From positions 1 to 64,000 of the forward strand of contig CAKPCU010000003.1 of the NCBI GenBank assembly GCA_934148015.1: 64,000 nucleotides of DNA. The letters run 5' to 3'. The notes below the pieces were generated by a model. The model saw only the letters and a program-made list of their open reading frames with translations. It had not been told where the DNA came from and made no database searches. Below are positions 8,353 to 16,172 of the stretch, one piece after another. The translations under genes were made by a program, and so were the position numbers. Position 1 is the stretch's first letter, and every line of letters begins with the position of its first letter. Source of the stretch: an uncultured Bacilli bacterium (GTDB lineage Bacteria > Bacillota_I > Bacilli_A > RF39 > UBA660).

Positions 8353-8837
8353 TATAATCCTCCTAATCTTTTATTAATATAATCATCAACATATTTATCA
8401 TGATTTTTATCTTTAACTTCCTCTAATGCCATTACTGGTAAAAACATTAATTCATCTCTTTCGTATAATATATCAAATAACATATTATATTGCATAGTAG
8501 AAACTTCTTTATTATTAATATCACTATTAGGATATATTATAATAGGAGCTCTATCATGTAAATTATGACCATAGTATATATATCCATAAAAATGCATAAG
8601 TATTTCTAATTTACTTTTAAGCCTTGACATAGTATATAAAAAGCTACCTGATGCTCTTGCAAGTTCTTTTATGTAATCTAACTTTTCTAATACAAATTTA
8701 TCAGCCCACTCATTATGTGTAGGTTTATGCTTATTACAAACTGAAACCCTATAAAATTCACCACTTGGTGCTATAAAACCATCATAGTTTATACAGTCTT
8801 CTACATTCGTATACTTATTAAAATCAAATTTATTCAT
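8352..8837 (-). CDS. Uncharacterised protein between hisS and aspS
   Basis: I do not recognise this 161-residue protein. It is soluble, with a Cys/His-containing stretch (VSVCNKHKPTHNEWADKF) near residues 32-49, aromatic central helices (LMHFYGYIYYGHNLHDR) and a charged C-terminus. It starts three bases after hisS and ends overlapping aspS (TAATG), so it is translated as part of the synthetase operon under the T-box. That placement hints at a link to translation or tRNA charging, but nothing in the sequence proves one. Confidence 0.6.
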   Translation of the reverse strand: MNKFDFNKYTNVEDCINYDGFIAPSGEFYRVSVCNKHKPTHNEWADKFVLEKLDYIKELARASGSFLYTMSRLKSKLEILMHFYGYIYYGHNLHDRAPIIIYPNSDINNKEVSTMQYNMLFDILYERDELMFLPVMALEEVKDKNHDKYVDDYINKRLGGL

Positions 8838-8839
8838 AA

Positions 8840-10192
8840 TTAATCTTTACAATTGCATTTATGATTGCATGAACACTCGTCATCACACATAAAGTTATCA
8901 TCATGACAATCACAGTTATCAGCATCAGATAAATTCTCATCTAAATAATAAATTAATGCATCAATATTAACTATTTCTTCAGTTTTAGCCTTATTATTTT
9001 TAATCTTAACTTCGTTATTTTCTAAATCACTACTATTTAAAACTATAGTAAATTTTGAATTTAGTCTATCAGCTTGTTTAAAGGCAGCCTTTAAGCTTCT
9101 ATTTAAGTAATCTGTTTCTACTATAAATCCACTCATTCTTAAAAGATTAGTTAAATAAGCAGCATATTTTTTTTCATCATCATTAACGTATAACAAGAAT
9201 AAGTCGATACTATTATTTATAGGTATATCAATGCCTTCTTTTTCAAGTGCTAGCATTAATCTATCAAAACCTGCAGCAAAACCAACGCCTGGTACACTAG
9301 GGCCTCCTAATTGTTCTACCATGCCATTATATCTTCCACCACCACCAATTACGTTTTGAGCACCAAATCCTTCTACTTTAGCTTCTATTTCAAATACAGT
9401 ATGATTGTAATAGTCAAGTCCTCTTACTATACTAGGATTAACTTCATAATCTACATTCATAATTTCTAAATATTCTTTTACTTTATCAAATCTTTCTTTA
9501 GATTCATCATTTAAATAGTCTATCGTTTTAGGTGCAGTTTTCATTAGTTTACTTTCTGAATCAACTTTACAATCAAGTATTCTAAGTGGATTTTTCTCTA
9601 ATCTTTCTCTGCAGTCTTCACATAACTCATTAATATGTGGTTTAAAGTGATTAATTAAAGCTTCTCTATAATCTTCTCTTGATTTTTTATCTCCAAGTGA
9701 GTTAATATTTACTTTTATTTCTTTTAGTCCTAATATTTTATAGATATTAACTGCAAGTGATATAACTTCTGCATCTGATAAAGGATCATCTGTTCCAATT
9801 AATTCATAACCAAACTGAGTAAGTTCTCTATATCTACCTGCTTGCGGTCTTTCATAACGATACATTGGACAGTTATAATATAATTTTGTTGGCTTATTAT
9901 CATCACCATACATTTTATTTTCAATATAACTTCTAACAACTCCTGCAGTACCTTCTGGTCTAAGTGTCATATTTCTTCCACCACGATCAGTAAAGTCATA
10001 TGTTTCTTTAGTTACGATATCAGAAGTTTCCCCAACCCCTCTATGAAATAATTCACTAGATTCAAAAACTGGAACTCTAATAAAATTATAATTATATTTT
10101 TCCATAACCTCATCAATTACTTTTGAAACATATTGCCATCTTTTAGCTTCTACTCCGTAAATGTCTTTTGTGCCTTTTGGTTTAGTTATCAT
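8840..10192 (-). CDS. hisS: Histidyl-tRNA synthetase with a Cys-rich C-terminal tail
   Basis: This class II synthetase charges tRNA-His. Motif 1 (KPKGTKDIYG), motif 2 (YYNCPMYRYERPQAGRYREL), the histidine-binding VRGLDYYNHTVFE and motif 3 (VPGVGFAAGFDRLMLALE) are intact. At 450 residues it is about 25 longer than usual. The final 25 residues hold seven cysteines (427, 429, 436, 440, 442, 446, 448) and two histidines among many acidic residues, in Cys-x-Cys pairs. This resembles a small metal-binding module. ATG follows a GGAGG sequence. The gene is first in an operon with the 161-residue gene and aspS, behind a T-box leader. Confidence 0.93.
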   Translation of the reverse strand: MITKPKGTKDIYGVEAKRWQYVSKVIDEVMEKYNYNFIRVPVFESSELFHRGVGETSDIVTKETYDFTDRGGRNMTLRPEGTAGVVRSYIENKMYGDDNKPTKLYYNCPMYRYERPQAGRYRELTQFGYELIGTDDPLSDAEVISLAVNIYKILGLKEIKVNINSLGDKKSREDYREALINHFKPHINELCEDCRERLEKNPLRILDCKVDSESKLMKTAPKTIDYLNDESKERFDKVKEYLEIMNVDYEVNPSIVRGLDYYNHTVFEIEAKVEGFGAQNVIGGGGRYNGMVEQLGGPSVPGVGFAAGFDRLMLALEKEGIDIPINNSIDLFLLYVNDDEKKYAAYLTNLLRMSGFIVETDYLNRSLKAAFKQADRLNSKFTIVLNSSDLENNEVKIKNNKAKTEEIVNIDALIYYLDENLSDADNCDCHDDNFMCDDECSCNHKCNCKD

Positions 10193-10212
10193 TTTATTCC
10201 TCCTTTTTAAAC

Positions 10213-10353
10213 AAAAAAGAGCCTTTATTTATAGGGATGAACTTATATTGTCCACGGTACCACCCTATTTCACTTAAAGTGCTCTTTTATTAATATATTT
10301 AAGTTGTCATGTTTTTATTTATATTGTAAGCTGTCACTTCTTACTAAAAACAT
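10213..10353 (-). promoter_or_regulatory. T-box leader with a minimal Stem I, upstream of hisS-aspS
   Basis: The T-box core GGTGGTACCGTGGA lies at 10264-10251 (minus strand). ATAGGG (10268-10263) and CCCTAT (10236-10231) make the antiterminator around it. AAAGAGC (10287-10281) and GCTCTTT (10222-10216) plus Ts make the competing terminator. The promoter lies so close that Stem I can only be a 9-bp helix (10353-10345 with 10317-10309), a 3'-side bulge and a 5-bp hairpin with a nine-base loop, AAGTGACAG. That loop shows GAC (Asp) followed by A. I see no His codon in a plausible specifier position. The UGGU bulge fits a tRNA with A73, or G73 by wobble (Asp), better than the C73 of tRNA-His. Confidence 0.8.
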
Positions 10354-10359
10354 AACTAT

Positions 10360-10388
10360 ATTTTATTACAATAAATTCTTTTAGTCAA
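10360..10388 (-). promoter_or_regulatory. Promoter of the T-box/hisS-aspS operon
   Basis: TTGACT (10388-10383) and TAAAAT (10365-10360) are 17 bases apart on the minus strand, putting the start near 10353, just before the short Stem I. Confidence 0.75.
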
Positions 10389-10397
10389 GTAGCTTAT

Positions 10398-12242
10398 TTA
10401 TCTAAATCCGCCACCACCAGAGCCTCCCCCAAAGGAGCCACCGCCTCCGCCTCCAGAAGAGAATCCTCCTCCACCAGATGAGTAACTGCTATTTGATGAA
10501 GAGTAACTGCTATTTGATGAAGAACTATAACTATCAGAACTGCTACTATAGTAACTTGTATATTCCATGCTTGAATTACTAATTGCATTAATAAATTCAA
10601 AATCATCATACGAGTAACTACCCTTTTTAATTTCAATCACTTCGGGATATAATTTTTTAAATTGTTTTGCAACTCTATCAGCAATTCCTAGTATTTGAGC
10701 ATATATTAGATAATATTCCCACAAATTAACTTCTATTGCCTCTTTATTGCCTATTTCTGAAAACTCTTTTAAGAAATTTTTAAATCCTTTCATCTTAATA
10801 GCTTCTTTTTTCATAGATGAAGAAACTAAATATGTTCCATATTTATCATGTGCAGAATCCTTAGTTAATGTAATGCTTCCCTCGTTTAATATTTCATCAG
10901 TTTCATAATCTATAACATCATCAAACCATTTAAGGATTTTAAAATAATTAGATTTACACCATTTTTCAAATTCATTAGAATTTAAAATTCCATCTTTACT
11001 TGATTTATATAACATTTTATAAAGTCTATATTCTAATTCGTTATCAAATGTTGTTTCTTTATGTAAATCAATTGCATATTCACCCTTATTAAGATACCTT
11101 TTTCTAGTTTCCTCTTGTAATTTTACTTTTCCTTGAAGCAACCATTTTAGAAGAATCGCACCCAATAAATTGGTTTTCTTTTTACATAACCCATAATTTA
11201 AACTTATCCAGTACGCTTTATATATATCTTTATTAAACAGAATATCTCTAACGTTTGGTACATCTTTTGGTAACTTTTTGTCACCATCTTTAAATATCAA
11301 TTTCTTGCTTCCTATTTTATCTCGTTTTTTTATTCTTTTATTTTGACTTATAAGAGATAATTTTCCAAAAATAATACGTGGAAGATATATGAATACAAAA
11401 TTAATAACAAACGGAGATATTATTATTAGCATAAGAATAATAAATCCCAAAATTTCTTTTCTTGTTTCTTCTTTCTTTTTCTTTTCTTGATTTATTTTAG
11501 ATTTTTCATATCGAATAGAGTCTATATCAGCCATATCTTTATAATAATCAAAATTATAACTTAAAACGTCATTGCCTAATGTGTTATAAGTATTAAACGT
11601 ACCCTTATCAAATTTAACTAATATGGTCATATATTCATTAGAGGAGAGCGTTCCTAAAGAGTCCATTTCTATATAACCATCATGTACATATGCTGTTGCA
11701 CCATATTTTCCATACCCCCAAACAGGTAATTCATCACTAAAATATTTATTAGAATATATTTTAATATGTACATTTTCTGGTTTTGATGATAAATTATGAG
11801 GCACTAAAGTCCAATATATCATATCTGCATCAGTTAAAGTTGTAACAAAGCCTTCTATATCATAATTTAAAGTATATTCATGATTACCATACTTTGATAT
11901 ACCAAAACATAACTCTAGTCCTTCTGATACATAATTTATACCATTTTTATATGCTTTATCTTTAAATGAACCTTCTGTATTCCAATTATCTTGAAATTCA
12001 TATTGTCTTTTATTTTCACTAACCTTAAAATTAGTTATTTTAGCATTACCAATATTATAATATGGTTTATACCCTTCAGTTCCACTATCTAATGATGCAA
12101 CCCATTTTTCTGTTACATGAGCTGTTCCATTGTCATCTATATTAATATCCATATCTATTTTGTTTATAGTATTTGCTTTTACTATAACAGGAAATATAAA
12201 TATTATTAATAAAAGTGGAATTATTTTAAATATCTTTTTCAT
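10398..12242 (-). CDS. DUF2207 membrane protein, copy A
   Basis: This 614-residue protein has an N-terminal signal peptide (residues 1-23), an extracytoplasmic DUF2207 domain of about 200 residues (NTINKIDMDINIDDNGTAHV onward), and a transmembrane segment near residues 265-290 before a large cytoplasmic region with a LGAILLKWL motif. The C-terminus is Ser- and Gly-rich (SSGGGGFSSGGGGGG). This is the YciQ-like arrangement often found with lemA, which lies two genes upstream. The first 168 or so codons and the last 24 are essentially identical in DNA to the neighbouring copy B, while the middle differs. The family's biochemical function is not established. Confidence 0.75.
   Translation of the reverse strand: MKKIFKIIPLLLIIFIFPVIVKANTINKIDMDINIDDNGTAHVTEKWVASLDSGTEGYKPYYNIGNAKITNFKVSENKRQYEFQDNWNTEGSFKDKAYKNGINYVSEGLELCFGISKYGNHEYTLNYDIEGFVTTLTDADMIYWTLVPHNLSSKPENVHIKIYSNKYFSDELPVWGYGKYGATAYVHDGYIEMDSLGTLSSNEYMTILVKFDKGTFNTYNTLGNDVLSYNFDYYKDMADIDSIRYEKSKINQEKKKKEETRKEILGFIILMLIIISPFVINFVFIYLPRIIFGKLSLISQNKRIKKRDKIGSKKLIFKDGDKKLPKDVPNVRDILFNKDIYKAYWISLNYGLCKKKTNLLGAILLKWLLQGKVKLQEETRKRYLNKGEYAIDLHKETTFDNELEYRLYKMLYKSSKDGILNSNEFEKWCKSNYFKILKWFDDVIDYETDEILNEGSITLTKDSAHDKYGTYLVSSSMKKEAIKMKGFKNFLKEFSEIGNKEAIEVNLWEYYLIYAQILGIADRVAKQFKKLYPEVIEIKKGSYSYDDFEFINAISNSSMEYTSYYSSSSDSYSSSSNSSYSSSNSSYSSGGGGFSSGGGGGGSFGGGSGGGGFR
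10411..10481. repeat. 71-bp identical repeat (Gly-rich C-terminus), copy A
   Basis: This segment is identical base for base to 12326-12396. It encodes the glycine-rich C-terminus and is much richer in G and C than everything around it. Confidence 0.85.
11737..12242. repeat. About 506-bp identical repeat (signal peptide and N-terminal domain), copy A
   Basis: By eye this matches 13538-14043 without a difference at a constant offset of 1801 bases. It ends at the start codon. Further into the genes substitutions begin and then similarity fades. Confidence 0.85.
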
Positions 12243-12312
12243 ACTTTACTCCTTTTTTAATATGACTATTAAATATAAAATAATCTACATTTTCTGTCAA
12301 AAAGATAGAGGT

Positions 12313-14043
12313 TTATCTAAAACCTCCACCACCAGAGCCTCCCCCAAAGGAGCCACCGCCTCCGCCTCCAGAAGAGAATCCTCCTCCACCAGATGAATAG
12401 CTTTCAGCTCTAGCTCTTGATGTTTCAGCACTATTTATACTACCATAGCTAAATGTATTTATAAATATAAAATCATCATAAGAATATCCATACTGATTAT
12501 TTTCAATTATTTCTGGATACAATTTTTTAAATTGTTTAGCAACCTTATTTGCAATACCAAGTATTTGTGCATATATCAAGTAATATTCCCATAAATTAAC
12601 TTCTATTGCTTCTCTATCATCTATTCTTGAAAATTCTTCTAAAAAGTTCTTTAAACCTTTTAATTTAATAGCTTCATTTTTTAGTGATTCATTTACATAA
12701 TATTTAATAGAGGTAAACACCTTAAATTTAGTCTTTTCCTCGGTTGTTATAATATTATCACTAATATATTTTTTTGTTTGATAATCTAGAATGCTATCAA
12801 ACCAGTTAAGTATTTTTGTATAGTTATCAGAGCACCATTTATTAAATTCATTTGTCTCTAAAACGCCATCTCTACTTGCTTCATACATCATGTTAAATAA
12901 TTCAGTTTCTAACTCATTTTCAAATGAAATACCATTTTTAAGTATAACTGCAGTTTCTTCTTTTTCTTTAAATAGTTTTTTTGTTTGTACTTTAGTTATT
13001 TCTATTTTCTTTTCCATTAACCATTTAAGTAGTATTGCTCCTAAAACATCTGTTTTTCTTCTATTTAATCTATAACTTTCTGCAATCCAGTTAGTTTTGT
13101 ATATATCTTTATCAAAAGGTATATCACGAATATTTGGAATATCTTTTGGTAATTTTTTACCATCTTTTCCAAAATTAAGACTATAGGTTCCAATATTACT
13201 TCCAGCATTTTTAACTGCTTTAATAATTACAATAAATATCATTACAAATACTTGGAAAAATAAACCCAAAAGAACTATATCTATAATACTAAAATCACTA
13301 TTATAATTGCCACTATTTTCTGTGTACTTAACAGCTCCTTCTTCAGCCATTTTATAGTAATAATCAAAGTTATTATCTAATGTGTTATAAGTATTAAACA
13401 TACCCTTATCAAATTTAACTAATATGGTCATATACTCATTAGAGGAAAGTGCTCCTTCAGAATTCATTTCTATATAACCATCATATACGTATGCTGTTGC
13501 TCCGTATTTTCCATATCCCCAAACAGGCAATTCATTACTAAAATATTTATTAGAATATATTTTAATATGTACATTTTCTGGTTTTGATGATAAATTATGA
13601 GGCACTAAAGTCCAATATATCATATCTGCATCAGTTAAAGTTGTAACAAAGCCTTCTATATCATAATTTAAAGTATATTCATGATTACCATACTTTGATA
13701 TACCAAAACATAACTCTAGTCCTTCTGATACATAATTTATACCATTTTTATATGCTTTATCTTTAAATGAACCTTCTGTATTCCAATTATCTTGAAATTC
13801 ATATTGTCTTTTATTTTCACTAACCTTAAAATTAGTTATTTTAGCATTACCAATATTATAATATGGTTTATACCCTTCAGTTCCACTATCTAATGATGCA
13901 ACCCATTTTTCTGTTACATGAGCTGTTCCATTGTCATCTATATTAATATCCATATCTATTTTGTTTATAGTATTTGCTTTTACTATAACAGGAAATATAA
14001 ATATTATTAATAAAAGTGGAATTATTTTAAATATCTTTTTCAT
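12313..14043 (-). CDS. DUF2207 membrane protein, copy B
   Basis: This 576-residue protein is the tandem paralogue of the gene downstream. It has the same signal peptide and N-terminal domain, one clear transmembrane helix near residues 250-275 (IDIVLLGLFFQVFVMIFIVI), a divergent cytoplasmic region with the same LGAILLKWL motif, and the same Gly-rich C-terminus. ATG at 14043 follows AAGGAGAGTAAGTTA. It starts 41 bases after lemA ends, so lemA, copy B and copy A probably form one unit. Divergence in the middle suggests the copies are old and their ends were recently homogenised. Confidence 0.75.
   Translation of the reverse strand: MKKIFKIIPLLLIIFIFPVIVKANTINKIDMDINIDDNGTAHVTEKWVASLDSGTEGYKPYYNIGNAKITNFKVSENKRQYEFQDNWNTEGSFKDKAYKNGINYVSEGLELCFGISKYGNHEYTLNYDIEGFVTTLTDADMIYWTLVPHNLSSKPENVHIKIYSNKYFSNELPVWGYGKYGATAYVYDGYIEMNSEGALSSNEYMTILVKFDKGMFNTYNTLDNNFDYYYKMAEEGAVKYTENSGNYNSDFSIIDIVLLGLFFQVFVMIFIVIIKAVKNAGSNIGTYSLNFGKDGKKLPKDIPNIRDIPFDKDIYKTNWIAESYRLNRRKTDVLGAILLKWLMEKKIEITKVQTKKLFKEKEETAVILKNGISFENELETELFNMMYEASRDGVLETNEFNKWCSDNYTKILNWFDSILDYQTKKYISDNIITTEEKTKFKVFTSIKYYVNESLKNEAIKLKGLKNFLEEFSRIDDREAIEVNLWEYYLIYAQILGIANKVAKQFKKLYPEIIENNQYGYSYDDFIFINTFSYGSINSAETSRARAESYSSGGGGFSSGGGGGGSFGGGSGGGGFR
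12326..12396. repeat. 71-bp identical repeat (Gly-rich C-terminus), copy B
   Basis: Partner of 10411-10481. Confidence 0.85.
13538..14043. repeat. About 506-bp identical repeat, copy B
   Basis: Partner of 11737-12242. Confidence 0.85.
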
Positions 14044-14084
14044 TAACTTACTCTCCTTATATAAAAAGTCTACTTTATAGTAGA

Positions 14085-14636
14085 CTAAAATTTAACTTGT
14101 ACGTTTTTTCTTTCTTCTTCAGTTGCTTCAAAGAATGTCATAGGTTTAAATCCAAATACATTAGCTATTATATTTGATGGAAACATCTCAATTTTATTTT
14201 GATAAGTCATAACCGTATCATTATAAAATTGTCTTGCAAAACGTATCTTCTCTTCAATTTCCTTTAAGCTTGCTTGTAAATCCATGAAATTTTGATTAGC
14301 TTTTAAATCTGGATAACTTTCAGCTAAAGCGAATATTTTACTAATTGCATTTGACATTTCACTTGAAGCTTTCATCTCTTCTTCATTTGTTTTAGCATTA
14401 TTAATTTTATTTCTAGCTTCTATAACTGCATTTAAAGTCTCTTTTTCATGTTTAGCATAACCTTTTACGCATTCAACTAAATTAGGTATTAAATCATTTC
14501 TATTTTTTAATACAACGTCTATTTGAGACCATGCATCTTTTACCTTGTTTCTTAAGTTAACAAGTGAGTTATATGAACTCATAAAATATAATGCTATTAA
14601 AACAACAACGACTAAAATAATTATTAATACTGTCAT
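14085..14636 (-). CDS. lemA: LemA family protein
   Basis: This 183-residue protein has an N-terminal membrane anchor (residues 3-20, VLIIILVVVVLIALYFM) and the LemA helical domain. Diagnostic segments are SYNSLVNLRNKVKDAWSQID, LKNRNDLIPNLVECVKGYA, YPDLKANQNFMDLQ, and the closing ARQFYNDTVMTYQNKIEMFP with FGFKPMTFFEA. The short N-terminus faces out and the helical bundle sits on one membrane face. The gene leads a unit with the two DUF2207 genes, a pairing seen widely in Bacillota. The molecular role is unknown. Confidence 0.92.
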   Translation of the reverse strand: MTVLIIILVVVVLIALYFMSSYNSLVNLRNKVKDAWSQIDVVLKNRNDLIPNLVECVKGYAKHEKETLNAVIEARNKINNAKTNEEEMKASSEMSNAISKIFALAESYPDLKANQNFMDLQASLKEIEEKIRFARQFYNDTVMTYQNKIEMFPSNIIANVFGFKPMTFFEATEEERKNVQVKF

Positions 14637-14694
14637 ACAATCCCTCCTATATTTATAGTATAAATTATTATTTAATAAAAATAAAGTACTTTTG

Positions 14695-15726
14695 TTAAAT
14701 TTTTTCTTTATAGTGTGAAATTTTATCTTTTATATTATCTTTATAAGTTTTAAAAATAGATATTATTACTATTAAAACTGGAATAGATATAAATATTCCA
14801 AACATACCAAAAAGTGATCCAATACATACTGAAATTATAGTTAATATAGTAGGAATTTTATTTGTTTTATTATATACTTTAGGAGATATTATATAGCTAT
14901 CTATATTAGTAAATATAACCATTACTATAATAGTTAAAATAAATAGTTTTTTTGACGTTATAAATGCTGTAATAAGAGCTAAAAAGCCAGTTATTATTCC
15001 TCCAAATACTGGTATTACAGTAGTAACTGATGCTAGAAAGCCTATAAGTAAAAAGTTAGGATGTCCTATAAGCATAAAAATAATAGTATATTCAAATAAC
15101 TGTATAATCATATTAATGCCTATTCCTTTAATATATAATTTAATTTCACTATCTATTAGTCTTATTAAAGTGCATAATTTGCTCCTCTTAAGAAAATTAT
15201 AAACGTTTTTTCTAATACGCTCCATATTAAATAAAAAGTAAATCATGCATACTATAACAATTATTATATTAGTTACGTATTTAATAGAAATATTTAAAAT
15301 ACTTAAAATGTATTCATCTATTTTAGATAACTTATCTAATAAATAATTACTAAGTGCATCTTTTATAATATTAGTATTAATACTATATTTATCTAATATC
15401 ATATTAAAAAACTTATTTATTACTGATAAAAAGTATAGTATTTGATCATATATATTTGGAAGTGCAAAGTAAATAGTTAATATGATTAATAAAAAAGTAG
15501 CAATAATAGTAAGTATTACTGCTACAGAATTTGGTACTTTAAATTTTCTTATAAATTTTACAAATGGATATAAAGAATATGAAATAATAAAACTAATTAA
15601 AAATGGAAATAAACATTTTAATATTTTTATAAATATTATATTTAATGTGTCTTTAAATAAGAATAATACACAAAAAATAGTACTTAAAATAAGTAAATAA
15701 TAATACTTAAAATTTTTATAGTTTAT
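14695..15726 (-). CDS. AI-2E family transporter/permease; start codon appears to be ATA
   Basis: This membrane protein of about 343 residues belongs to the AI-2E (YhhQ/YtvI/TqsA) family. The N-terminal half contains RKFKVPNSVAVILTIIATFL and a soluble loop. The C-terminal half has GHPNFLLIGFLASVTTVIPV, FGGIITGFLALI, and ISPKVYNKTNKIPTILTIIS. The frame is open without a break up to the end of dtd but has no ATG, GTG or TTG before position 15402, which would remove a third of the protein. GGAGG (15738-15734) lies seven bases before the third of three ATA codons (15726), the best candidate start. The substrate is unknown; the family name does not prove autoinducer export. Confidence 0.7.
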   Translation of the reverse strand: MNYKNFKYYYLLILSTIFCVLFLFKDTLNIIFIKILKCLFPFLISFIISYSLYPFVKFIRKFKVPNSVAVILTIIATFLLIILTIYFALPNIYDQILYFLSVINKFFNMILDKYSINTNIIKDALSNYLLDKLSKIDEYILSILNISIKYVTNIIIVIVCMIYFLFNMERIRKNVYNFLKRSKLCTLIRLIDSEIKLYIKGIGINMIIQLFEYTIIFMLIGHPNFLLIGFLASVTTVIPVFGGIITGFLALITAFITSKKLFILTIIVMVIFTNIDSYIISPKVYNKTNKIPTILTIISVCIGSLFGMFGIFISIPVLIVIISIFKTYKDNIKDKISHYKEKI

Positions 15727-15728
15727 TA

Positions 15729-16172
15729 TTATACCTCCAAACTATCTATTAATATAGTAACTGGCCCATCATTTACTAAAGATACTTTCATATCTTCACC
15801 AAAAATACCTGTTTCAACCTTTATATCATATTTTCTTAATTCTTCTATAAATTTTTCATATAATGCTTTAGCATCTTTATAATTTAATGCATCTTTAAAA
15901 GAAGGCCTATTACCATCTAAAATAGAATATAATGTAAATTGTGATATTAATAGTATTTGACCATCTATTTTTTTAATATCATAATTCATCTTATTGTTTT
16001 CATCTTCAAATATTCTTAAATTAATTATTTTTTTAGCCATTTTAGGTAAAACGGACTCATCATCATTACTTGAAAAACCAACTAATACTACGTATCCTTT
16101 ATCTATCTTACCAACTGTTTTACTATTTACTTTAACATTAGCATCTAAACTTCTTTGAATAACTACTTTCAT
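15729..16172 (-). CDS. dtd: D-aminoacyl-tRNA deacylase
   Basis: This 147-residue enzyme removes D-amino acids from tRNAs. It has MKVVIQRSLDANVKV at the N-terminus, the active-site SQFTLYS and the Gly-cisPro motif within NDGPVTI. Its length is normal. Its ATG overlaps the rel stop by one base. A rel-dtd pair is common in Bacillota. Its last codons contain the GGAGG that appears to serve the next gene. Confidence 0.93.
   Translation of the reverse strand: MKVVIQRSLDANVKVNSKTVGKIDKGYVVLVGFSSNDDESVLPKMAKKIINLRIFEDENNKMNYDIKKIDGQILLISQFTLYSILDGNRPSFKDALNYKDAKALYEKFIEELRKYDIKVETGIFGEDMKVSLVNDGPVTILIDSLEV

Noticed and set aside
10394..10636. An 80-codon minus-strand frame at the end of DUF2207 copy A
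   Set aside because: It overlaps the Gly-rich and Ser-rich C-terminal coding region in another frame, with a repeated low-complexity translation and no ribosome site.
10398..14043. The two DUF2207 copies as an assembly duplication
   Set aside because: The middle regions differ clearly in sequence and length, which a simple assembly artefact would not produce; a local mis-join of the identical ends is still possible and is noted as a check.
15482..15700. A plus-strand frame of about 72 codons over the start of the AI-2E gene
   Set aside because: It is a shadow of the AI-2E coding frame, which carries family motifs; it has no ribosome site or recognisable product.
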